64,000 nucleotides of DNA from Conus ventricosus (lineage: Eukaryota > Mollusca > Gastropoda > Neogastropoda > Conidae): assembly GCA_018398815.1 (NCBI GenBank), contig CM031595.1, forward strand, positions 139,034,559 through 139,098,558. The letters run 5' to 3'. Position 1 is the stretch's first letter. Each line of letters begins with the position of its first letter. The position numbers were made by a program, and so were the translations under genes. Below, one piece after another: positions 57,301 to 64,000 of this stretch. The notes beneath the pieces are model-generated. The model did not search any database, had not been told where the DNA came from, and worked only from the letters and a program-made list of their open reading frames with translations.

Positions 57301-57599
57301 TTAGTCTGTTGCCAAGAGTTGTCCTTTGTTAGATTGGCAATGTGTTTTATCATTTCTTTGGTTGATATTCCGGTTTATGTTACATTTACAAAATTTGTCA
57401 GAATTTGAAATTTTTAAGAAATTGCTTTTTTTTCCGTATCACTCAGTTTTTCTTTGGTGCACTTTTTGAAAGAACTGGTTTTGTGTATTATGGAATGGTC
57501 AAGTGTGTTTGCTTCTGAGTTCATTTGTGGTTGTTTTGACCTCTTTCAGTGGGACAGCTCCAGCAGCTGCAAAACCTGTCAAAGGAAAAGATGACAAAA
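36477..57599 (+). CDS. SAFB: SAFB/SLTM-like scaffold attachment factor, 5' part (six exons, continues 3')
   Basis: Six coding exons with GT-AG junctions and consistent phases give 528 codons: 36,477-36,602; 45,030-45,123; 51,359-51,483; 51,817-51,859; 52,927-54,073; 57,550-57,599. Residues 9-50 are a SAP domain (DLRVVELKSELERRN and KSILLERLGKALKEEGHDPE), close to vertebrate SAFB, which binds AT-rich scaffold DNA. Exons 3-5 encode a long acidic region, then a Thr/Ser/Ala/Lys-rich low-complexity stretch and a lysine-rich tail. The family continues with an RRM and RE/RG-rich C-terminus, expected 3' of this window. The product should be nuclear, coupling chromatin, transcription and RNA processing. 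Introns 1, 2 and 5 are swollen by transposons. SLTM rather than SAFB is possible; the invertebrate gene may be the single ancestor of both. Confidence 0.82.
37653..38567. mobile_element. Non-autonomous hAT-like element, 915 bp
   Basis: Ends CAGAGGTTCCGCTAGAC and, inverted, CAGAGGTTCCGTTAGAC. GGTAAAG lies on both sides (37,646-37,652 and 38,568-38,574), a 7 bp duplication of LINE sequence. Subterminal CCGGTACC-type motifs occur near both ends. No transposase. Confidence 0.85.
39124..39841. mobile_element. Non-autonomous DNA transposon, ~718 bp, in the LINE
   Basis: CAGGGCTTCTG at the left and CAGAAGCCCTG at the right form the terminal inverted repeats. TGGAGAT occurs at 39,117-39,123 and 39,842-39,848, partly overlapping the right terminus, so the duplication is 5-7 bp. 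An internal pair of AGGGACCCCTT-type hairpins lies near 39,205 and 39,765. A short frame with MSLEAWLTKSSSQRRKSVAE may be a transposase remnant. Confidence 0.8.
40670..40722 (-). mobile_element. Micro-retroposon, 31 bp insert, 11 bp target duplication
   Basis: TTTGTATGCAA at 40,670-40,680 and 40,712-40,722 flanks 31 bp (40,681-40,711) that are the minus-strand tail also found at 5,252, 7,905, 19,940 and 23,063. It interrupts the LINE reverse transcriptase. It is the shortest copy. Confidence 0.85.
42511..42703 (+). mobile_element. SINE copy (CAA-tailed family) with 11 bp target duplication
   Basis: TCACATTTTTT at 42,511-42,521 and 42,693-42,703 flanks a 171 bp insert ending in (ACA)n. It matches, inverted, the copy at 8,781-8,948. 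Confidence 0.85.
42704..45029. other. Intron 1 remainder without recognised elements
   Basis: AT-rich, mostly unique sequence up to the exon 2 acceptor. No conserved reading frame or known repeat was recognised. Confidence 0.5.
45030..45123 (+). CDS. SAFB: SAFB-like exon 2 (end of SAP domain)
   Basis: After TTTGTGACAG it begins ALKEEGHDPETVLIEVSE and ends at donor GTAAGT, phase 0 to 1. The first residues complete the second SAP helix. Confidence 0.8.
46186..46640 (+). pseudogene. BED-like zinc-finger transposase, N-terminal part only
   Basis: Starts MAEKSSKRLHETDDEGSKTT followed by a basic QRKKAKK region, a nuclear-localisation type signal. After one frameshift near 46,310 comes FCSVCNSDFSIGHGGANDCK and then RHISGKMH, giving a CxxC...H...H finger of the type at the start of many hAT-like transposases. 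It then shows an ISLF-like tail and ends in a foldback where LSCADKIVAKM is read on both strands. No catalytic domain remains in the element. Similar fingers occur in the element at 59,691. Confidence 0.65.
46561..46647. repeat. Near-perfect foldback, 43 bp arms, 1 nt spacer
   Basis: GTCCCTGAGCTGTGCTGACA at 46,561 is mirrored at 46,628-46,647. The arms differ by one base and are separated by a single T. Confidence 0.9.
46660..46710. repeat. T-run followed by G-run
   Basis: About 24 T, then GTG and about 20 G inside the BED-finger element. Confidence 0.85.
46901..46986. repeat. 43 bp tandem duplication
   Basis: Two identical copies starting AATGTTAAAAATGTAGTTGG. Confidence 0.9.
48289..48385. 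repeat. T-run and ~43 nt G-run
   Basis: About 22 T, then AAACCCAC, then about 43 G and a further G-rich (GGGA) tract. It is one of several poly-G tracts in the window. Confidence 0.85.
49674..49847. repeat. 87 bp perfect tandem duplication
   Basis: CTGTTTTAACAAACATGTCT begins at both 49,674 and 49,761; the two 87 bp units appear identical. Confidence 0.9.
51359..51483 (+). CDS. SAFB: SAFB-like exon 3 (acidic)
   Basis: Acceptor TTTCCAG, donor GTAGGT, phase 1 to 0. Encodes SGDGIDVEGDDDDEAEVEAG and a following acidic stretch. Confidence 0.75.
51817..51859 (+). CDS. SAFB: SAFB-like exon 4 (microexon-like, 43 bp)
   Basis: Acceptor GTGGGCAG, donor GTAGTT, phase 0 to 1, encoding ADLEESQQDAEISE. 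Small but phase-compatible with both neighbours. Confidence 0.65.
52927..54073 (+). CDS. SAFB: SAFB-like exon 5 (1,147 bp; acidic then low-complexity)
   Basis: Acceptor TTCTATAG, donor GTTTGT, phase 1 to 2. It starts with VAEDAMVEDEEMVDEEHLLA, is glutamate/aspartate-rich for about 100 residues, then Ala/Ser/Thr/Lys-rich with many short KP and TK repeats, and ends in KKPEEKKDEKDAKPVK. A run of 380 codons without a stop, and codon-level structure, support real coding. Confidence 0.85.
54168..54568. repeat. Small hairpin and ~45 bp duplication in intron 5
   Basis: CAGAAAAGATAG...CTATCTTTTCTG hairpin at 54,168-54,208. A ~45 bp unit with CATGAACAACAGCAACAAGT is repeated at 54,469 and 54,522. Confidence 0.75.
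54680..55190 (-). mobile_element. ~0.9 kb tRNA-headed repeat, copy 4 (decayed, partial)
   Basis: Recognisable blocks follow the order of copies 1-3 on the minus strand, including a CCCGATCTGTGGCTGGCTGG-like stretch near 55,132. The head is weak or missing. It lies in intron 5. Confidence 0.5.
55200..57549. other. Intron 5 remainder of the SAFB-like gene
   Basis: AT-rich with CA/CT runs at 56,355-56,490, a 21 bp tandem duplication at 56,890-56,932 and a C-rich tract at 57,058-57,150. No gene was recognised. Confidence 0.5.
57550..57599 (+). CDS. SAFB: SAFB-like exon 6 (50 bp, linker)
   Basis: Acceptor CTCTTTCAG, donor GTGAGT, phase 2 to 1. Encodes GTAPAAAKPVKGKDDK, a basic linker like that before the RRM in SAFB proteins. 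Confidence 0.7.
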
Positions 57600-57883
57600 G
57601 TGAGTGCTTCCTTCAGTTTGTCATTAATTGTAAAGGGGAAAAAAAAAGCCAATCATAATGCCACCCAAAGCATGAATGATCCTCCATATTTTCTGTGAAA
57701 TACTGACAGAGCTGCTCTAATCTTACACTTAAAAGACAGCTTTTAAACTCTTTGGAGACGGAGCCAAATAGACCAAGTAATATTGCTGTGATGGGTTATT
57801 TTGGCCATATTTAAAGAATTAAAAATACTTATACAAAGTGGCAAAGACATAAAATTGCATACCATTTGAAAGTTTACTATCCC

Positions 57884-58600
57884 CAGGGATTGTGCTAACA
57901 CAAAAATCATGCGTATTTCACGCTTTTCACTGACCTGCATACGCTATTTTTGACTTGCAATGAGCAAGTTGTACGCAAAAAGCTTTGGTCTACAGGCAGT
58001 GCACCGAAATAAACAGGCGTCAGCGTCTGAAGCAGTGACTCTCTCGCCTGCCTCACTATGTCCCGTTTCGTTTTTGCCCCCTCTGGCAAAGAAGAATCTG
58101 GATACTGCGACAGCTAATAATGTGCTGTAGCGATCATAAAACAGACTATAGATAGTGTTGGACGTGCAGGCTCTGACGTCACGCGTGTTGTCAGTTTAGA
58201 TCCCGAATCTGCCGTCATTCTTTCCCGCCATCGCCCCAGTTTATGGAAAACAATGGCAGAGAAAAAGCGGCATCCCTTTCGCGTTTCTTTTCGCAGAAAA
58301 GGCCACTGGATCAGGGTGTTTCAGAATCATCAACTCCTCCCTTCCTCCGAAGTTGAACCTTCCACGTCTATAGCAGAAGTGGAGCATTCAGGGATTAATC
58401 AATTTCATCTTCGGAGGTGGAAAGATCAGACAGTATTAAAAAGACCTTGTTTGACCTTGACGAGATTGGGTTGTTGTTTTTTCAGTTCACATATCTCTAT
58501 GACTTTTATGCGGACGCAAAGTCAGGCCAGTCGTACACATTATTTCAGCCGGTCTGCGTATGGCGCACGCAAAACCCACAAAAACGTAGCACAATCCATG
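57884..58600. mobile_element. CAG-ended non-autonomous DNA transposon, 717 bp
   Basis: CAGGGATTGTGCTA at the left and, inverted, CATGGATTGTGCTA at the right. TATCCC flanks both sides (57,878-57,883; 58,601-58,606), a 6 bp duplication. It contains a short frame from 58,253 (MAEKKRHPFRVSFRRKGHWI) that may be a transposase N-terminus remnant. Confidence 0.75.
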
Positions 58601-58609
58601 TATCCCTTC

Positions 58610-59690
58610 TTTTAGATTTTTTGACAGATTTTTTCTCCATAGATGCTTCCATTGTGTCTTTGTGTGTCTTATTTTTGTTTGTTTTATTAGAATATGTCGC
58701 TAAATTCTCAATTGCAAAAGGTTTGAAAAATAGAGAAAGTTTACTTAATCCAATATCCATTAGCTAATCCACTTGGAAAAATTATGTGATTAACCCACAA
58801 AGTAGTTTCCTTAATCAGATGAAAACAGTTTGAGGTCATGTGTTGCACTACACACTGTGAAATGCAATGAGTACAGCGTATGCGCCGCCATTAACAAAGT
58901 TGACCTTCGACCTGTTTCAGAATAACACTGAAAAAACGGCATTATAGACGATCTACAGTGTAAGGGAAAGAACAGTGTGTTGCAAAAAGGTCAATCTAAA
59001 GCCTTGTATACTCTACCTTTAATTGGACATCACTTTAGTGTATTAAAAGAAAATTCAGAAATCCAACAACGGTTCAGCTTTGGCACATTTCATGTTGGAA
59101 ATTCGCTGATTTTTAAGCTTCGGCACAGTGCCAGTGCATTATAGATCGAAGCACCTAACAATAACAATGAAACATTTCTGTAATGCATTCCGGTAGCTTT
59201 GTACAGAGTCGCATGAGTTTTACTTTCATGCAGATGAACATGTGTCACACGCTTGCCCACAGGTGCATATGTGCATGCATGAACATGACTTAACATGCTA
59301 CTATCATTTCCTTTAACCTTATTCTCATATTTGTAATACATCCAGAGAGATTCAAGCTTAAATTTCACATTCTTCTGTGCCAGTTGACTGTTACTGACAC
59401 CAGCACTCTTTATGATGGAAAAAATTACTAGCGTGGAGAAGAAAGAAAATACAAAAAAAGATAATATTGGTTGAACTGGTAGGTTTTGAAAAGAATTATT
59501 TAGTGGTTAATGTAGCAGATTTTGACAGATGAAAATGATTTTATGATTTATGTGGCAGAGGGATGTAGCAGATTTTGACGAATGAAAATGATTTTATGAT
59601 TTATGTGGCAGAAGTTTTCAGATGGCAGAGGATAGTAAACATTGTGTTAAAATTTGCTACCTGATTTTTGGAATGCATTTTGGCATAATA
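58610..59690. other. Non-coding DNA with a 50 bp duplication
   Basis: No gene was recognised. A ~50 bp unit starting TGTAGCAGATTTTGAC is repeated at 59,511 and 59,563. Confidence 0.5.
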
Positions 59691-59957
59691 CAGGCATGGT
59701 ACATGTCCGCGAATTCGCGGAAATCCGCGAAAAGCAAAAACAAAAAAAACAAAACAAAAAACCAACCGAGCCGCGCCCGACGAGATCGGCCCTTTTAGTT
59801 CGTTTGAGGTCGTTCGCTTCAAGCCTTCCTCTTGCGAGAAGTAGCATTGAGCAGGACTTCCGCGCATGCGCTTTCGTGACATTTGCCACTGCTTTCCGCT
59901 CTGGGTCGACGTGATCGAATTTGAACAAGGTTGAAGAAAAAGAAGGAAAAAATAAAA

Positions 59958-60240
59958 ATGCCAAAGCGTACAGACATAGTTCCGCGGAATTCTCCGACAG
60001 AAGATATTGATGCTGGTGTGGCAAACAAATGGCGATGGGATTGGCTGAACAGGAGCCACGAAAATGAAACGTTTTCGTTGTGCTTGGAAAAGTTGAGAAT
60101 CCGCGGCAAAGCATACTGTGTGGTGTGTCAAGTTGAAATCTGTTACGGGTCTGGCGGTGCGAGAAGCCTCAGCGATCACATCAAAGGGAAACGAAACAAA
60201 GAGAGAGTGAAGACTGCTGCAAGTAATCCCGTTCTGCCAG
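59958..60240 (+). pseudogene. BED-like zinc-finger transposase exon
   Basis: Starts MPKRTDIVPRNSPTEDIDAG and contains FSLCLEKLRIRGKAYCVVCQ followed by a GSGGARSLSDHI segment, the same CxxC...(S/G)GGA...H layout as the finger at 46,186. The final zinc ligand histidine appears as asparagine (KRNKE), so the finger may not fold. It ends at a splice donor-like GTAAGA immediately before a CT microsatellite. No catalytic domain follows inside the element, so this is a deleted derivative. It is the probable N-terminus of a hAT-like transposase that binds the element's ends. Confidence 0.6.
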
Positions 60241-60245
60241 GTAAG

Positions 60246-60247
<2 letters not shown>

Positions 60248-60318
<71 letters not shown>

Positions 60319-60337
60319 TCTCTTTCTCTTTCCAGGT

Positions 60338-60390
<53 letters not shown>

Positions 60391-60562
60391 TTCTCTCTCT
60401 CTCTTTCTCTCTCTTTCTTCCCCCCCTTCTCCCCCCCCTTCCTCCCCCTCTCCCTTCCTCCCCCCTCTCTCTTCCTCTCTTCTAGAGCTCTCACTCTCTC
60501 TCATTCTCTCTCTTTCTCCCCCTCCTCCCCCCCATTCCCCCCTCTCCCTTCCTCTCTCATTC

Positions 60563-60599
<37 letters not shown>

Positions 60600-60620
60600 T
60601 CTTTCATTCTGTTTCTGACT
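60248..60620. repeat. CT microsatellite (~370 bp, interrupted)
   Basis: (CT)n with CCCC-rich interruptions between 60,420 and 60,545. Confidence 0.9.
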
Positions 60621-61009
60621 TTCTCTGCCTCACTTATCAGCAGAGTAAGTAAATATTTTACAGTTTGATTTAATGTATGCCACCTAAAGCAATGTAGATA
60701 TGTAGGCCTACTCATTTTTGCTATGTGATTACTTGGGTTTAAAACCTTCTTTGGGTTGAAGGAATGACTGATAAAGTGATTCTAGGAGAGCTTATTTTAT
60801 GGCAGAAATTGCTTAGTATGAAGAACTGAAATTAGTTCAAGGAGAGGCTTTTTTACAGGCTAGAATTGCTGAAAAACCTTCAGCTTCAGGGGGCAACGCC
60901 CCCTGACCCCACAAGGGGCTCTGCCCCTTGACCCCGCCAGGGGGCTCCGCCCCTGGACCCCCAACAATTTTCAGGGAAAAATGATTTTCCTCCAGTACCA
61001 TGCCTGATA

Positions 61010-61990
61010 ATAGAATGGGTGAAGCTGTGTTCTTAAAATGTGCATTGAAAGTCTGAGATATGACGAGCATTGAGATATGAGAAGCTTTGTCGGAGAAAAA
61101 GAGAGTGGAAGTGTTAAAAGCTTGTTGCAGAAGGGCATTGTCAGAATAGTGACAGAATTTAGAAAGCTTGGTGTTAGTGTTTGCTGTAATTACAAACCAA
61201 TGAAAAGTGGTGGTTTTTGGTTTTGTTTTATTGAACATTATACATAGTGTGCTATTGCAGCTGAGTTTGGTCCTTTTGTACATTTCGATGATGATGTTCG
61301 GGACAGCTTGACTGGAAGTTGTTTCAGTTCAGTGTATATCAAGTGAATGCATGAACTAGAATTTGTTTTATAGTATCTATAGAACAGGATGTGGTTCAGT
61401 TCACAATTATCTGAAGAGAAATGATTTTTATCTAGTAATCCAACTCTCATGTTGTTTATGATATGGAAACCAAGTTGTTAGTAGATGTTTGAAAATGTAC
61501 ATGACTGCCAGAGACAAAGAATGAGAAATGGAATTTAATTTGGAATAGAACTACTTCGAAGAAGAGTGTAGAAATGGGGTCTTGTCATGAAGCCTTCATT
61601 TGGTAGCATGCTGGTTCTAATTTCAGTAATGTAGCTTTCAGGGAGAAGATTGATGACAAGATAAGTGGAGGACATGAGACATTGAATTAGGTATTATCAG
61701 CAGAAGATAGTCTGTCTGTTGACTAATTATGAGGGAGATTTTGTATGAGAAATGAAAAGGACTGATCCAAGCACTAAACCTTGTTGGAATCTCAGAGATA
61801 GTAAATCTAAAGATAGGTATTCAGATACATGGACTGCAAATAGGTTGCATATGATTGTGTTTTTCCATAGTTGTCAGTCATATCCTAATAGTTTGCTTAT
61901 GCTGCTTCATTATAGATACTTTGTCTGTGTGCATCCTCCTCCTGCAGACCATTGATTCGTAAAATAAAGGGGAGCATTGTTTTTAAATGA
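61010..61990 (-). pseudogene. Highly degenerate non-LTR reverse-transcriptase region
   Basis: On the minus strand the peptides SEIPTRFSAWISP-like (near 61,780) and a downstream NSAAIAHYV (61,240-61,270) loosely fit the VPQGSVLGP block and a later palm block of jockey/Rex-type elements. There are many stops and frameshifts. This is a weak call based on spacing and resemblance. Confidence 0.3.
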
Positions 61991-62773
61991 ATGTAAAGAA
62001 GTAAATGAAATGTATTTGACAGGAGTGATCCAATCAACTATAAAGGTAGTGTGTACTTATGTGTCCCTTTACAAGTGAATGTATTTGGAATATATTTCAT
62101 AGGAGTAGGTACCGGCAGCCCTTCTTTCAGCGTACGGGAAAGTTCAGCCGAGTGAAAAATTTGCGTGTTTTCAATAGGCAGTATCTATGAATAACGCGTT
62201 TAGATTCAGATGAAAATTGTGATGAATAAAGAATGCAGTTTCCTTTTGAACTCTGTGTTGTTATTTGTGTTTGCAACATACGGTATGATGATAGTTTTAT
62301 TCCAAATAACCCATCCGTTCACACGAAAACGAAGCGCGTCACACATCCCGATGCGCCGCAGGCGGCATTTGGCCGAGCGTTCGAGCTACACGGTGTCGAA
62401 AATCAACGCATACAATGTGTTCATTCCATTCACTGGCGTTCAAATAGGTCAGAATAAAAGAGCATGTTTCAAGATTTATTTCAGTCTATTTCTCTTTTTA
62501 GTACGATGTGTTTAAATTAATTAGAATCGAAGTTTTTATGAGGCTTGTTACAAGTGTTGTCTTTCCAACGTCGTTGCTAAAAAACTTGCGAAAAAAACAT
62601 ACACATTAACGATGCGCTAGAAAGGCCGTTCTCTCTCGAATCCATTGGTGTATCAAGCTAAGCGATTGGTTGAATGCTCGAAAAGCGCAAGCCATCAAAG
62701 CGAAGGTATCAAATGCAAACATTCGCTCCTTGTCCAAGATTTCAACAATGGCGGAACGAAGCGAGATCCGACA

Positions 62774-62822
62774 ATGACCGAGTCGAATGCGCTTATCGTT
62801 GTTGAATTGCAAGATGCACTTG
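62774..62822 (+). CDS. Possible first coding exon, unidentified
   Basis: In a CpG-richer stretch (62,330-62,830), ATGACCGAG begins MTESNALIVVELQDAL and stops at a strong donor GTAAGA at 62,823. An upstream ATG (62,752) is followed by a short frame that ends at once. No downstream exon was found in the remaining 1.1 kb. It may be the start of a gene reaching beyond the window, or chance. Confidence 0.25.
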
Positions 62823-62839
62823 GTAAGATAACGCATATA

Positions 62840-64000
62840 ATAACAAACCAGAACATTAATGAAACGATTCAGTTATTTTGTTTCGTTTAATACAGTGCCA
62901 ATGCTTAGTTATTTTGTTCGTATTCAGCTGGTGTTCGTCGAGATTAAACAGGTTGGAAATGGCCCACGCGTTGCGCCGTTCGAAGCGATCGTATTTTTGT
63001 ACAAGACAAATTAATGAAAATAGATATCAGTATGGGCTTCACTTATGTCGATTCATGTATTAGTGAACTGGTTACTGATTCCATTACCCGATTAAAGAGA
63101 AAATCGTAGTTAAAAATCTGTTTGGACAGATATTCAAACCGGAAGCCACAACCGCGCGTACAAGACGGTCCGAGGCTTTGAATTGAAAGCACCGTCTTCT
63201 GATAATGACCACGATCGAAACACAGATCATTACTGTCATACTTGAAGTGCAAAGCGTGTTTGGGGATAAAAAAGAGAGAGAGAGAGAGTAGAGTTGAAGT
63301 TGGACAGTAAGGAGGGTGTAGTGGGGGTTGGGGTATTGGGGGGGGGGGGGGGGGGGGGGGGGGTCACTGTCGAGTCAATCCGACCCTACGAAGTTTGGTT
63401 TAGCAATCTAATCTTTCCCCCAGTGTATTTCAAATTTGTGTAATTTAACTGTAAAGATTTGCTTTCTCCTCCCCCCCCCCCCCTTACTGGCAAACACAGC
63501 AAGGCTTTGAACACTTAGTGATTAAAGTAAAACTGCTAGAATACAACTACAGTAGCATTGCATTGCCAAGACATTACATTGTTGTGACAGTAACATTTAT
63601 GATATTTTTGGTGATAGTATGTTATGCTGCACAATTATGTATATTGCTGTAACAGCACAAACATACTGAACAAAAGAGTAGTTGATAAAAGGTAGAGTCC
63701 AAATAAAGTTAAATCTTTCTTTAATTTTACCTTTTATTTTAAAAAAAAAGCATTATAATGTATATTCTTTTACTTCACAATGATTAAATCAACAAGTTAA
63801 TTTCAAAATCATAATGATGAAATACTTAACATGTTATTGGCAATGCTTAAATCACACCCTGTTGACAAAATAATGTGTTGCAGAGGATGTACCTTTTGTT
63901 TACAAAGAACTGCAATACATTTTTGCTTACAAGAACAACGATACTAAAATTTAATTGTAAGGAATGGACAGTGAGCAGTAAACACACACACACACACACA
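62840..64000. repeat. Non-coding end with G-run, C-run and CA tract
   Basis: A GA run at 63,273-63,288, about 23 G at 63,341-63,363, about 13 C near 63,473, and (CA)n at the right edge (63,982-64,000). Otherwise AT-rich without a recognised gene. Confidence 0.6.

Larger units (their letters stand above)
59691..61006 (+). mobile_element. CAG-ended BED-finger DNA transposon remnant, 1.3 kb
   Basis: CAGGCATGGTAC at the left end and, inverted, at the right end (GTACCATGCCTG to 61,006). ATAATA on both sides (59,685-59,690; 61,007-61,012) is a 6 bp duplication. It holds a zinc-finger exon, a ~370 bp CT microsatellite and, near the right end, three GC-rich mini-hairpins (60,890-60,965). Confidence 0.85.

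Noticed and set aside
59601..60504. Long minus-strand ORF with Arg-Glu repeats
   Set aside because: It reads through the CT microsatellite and the antisense of the zinc-finger exon.

Overview
Eukaryotic nuclear DNA, most likely from a marine invertebrate and probably a mollusc such as a gastropod. The reasons are GT-AG introns, long CA/CT microsatellites, tRNA-headed SINEs, non-LTR, Penelope and hAT-like elements in nested insertions, and one host gene with small exons and large introns. Most of the window is layered mobile DNA. Frames break mainly at homopolymers, so some frameshifts may be read errors rather than decay.

Region 1 (1-16,290) is a decayed Polinton-type virus-like element, cut by the window edge. 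Minus strand: remains of a protein-primed family B DNA polymerase (about 1,000-3,710, very homopolymer-rich), a hydrophobic protein (3,920-5,381), a packaging-type ATPase (5,442-6,045), a capsid candidate (6,075-7,333) and a second structural candidate (9,128-9,918 plus 15,344-15,610). Plus strand: a coiled-coil/membrane protein (7,369-8,681) and a minor capsid-like candidate (15,645-16,290). Three other elements sit inside it: two micro-retroposons with perfect target duplications, a SINE, and a 5.4 kb LTR retrotransposon (9,919-15,339) that splits the second structural gene. A short inverted-repeat element abuts the right end.

Region 2 (16,300-36,300) is intergenic repeat territory. It holds foldbacks, a roughly 0.9 kb tRNA-headed repeat split by a ZBED-type hAT transposon (20,321-23,250), a 3.9 kb array of ~737 bp units in opposite orientations (24,198-28,115), fragments of an L1-like LINE, a Penelope-like reverse transcriptase and a jockey/CR1-type LINE, and many microsatellites.

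Region 3 (36,300 to at least 57,600, + strand) is the one convincing host gene: the 5' part of a SAFB/SLTM-like nuclear scaffold and RNA-binding protein. Six coding exons are phase-consistent: SAP domain in exons 1-2, acidic regions in exons 3-5, a lysine-rich linker at the end of exon 5 and in exon 6. The RRM exons should lie further 3'. Its introns carry a CR1/jockey-type LINE, SINEs, and several CAG...CTG-ended DNA transposons that left mostly 6 bp duplications.

Region 4 (57,600-64,000) is further intron or downstream DNA with two more CAG...CTG elements, a degenerate minus-strand LINE, a CpG-rich stretch with a possible first exon at 62,774, and homopolymer tracts.

The most notable points are the virus-like element with its unusual structural gene set, the 31-78 bp micro-retroposons with clean target duplications, and the set of DNA transposons with 6 bp rather than 8 bp duplications.
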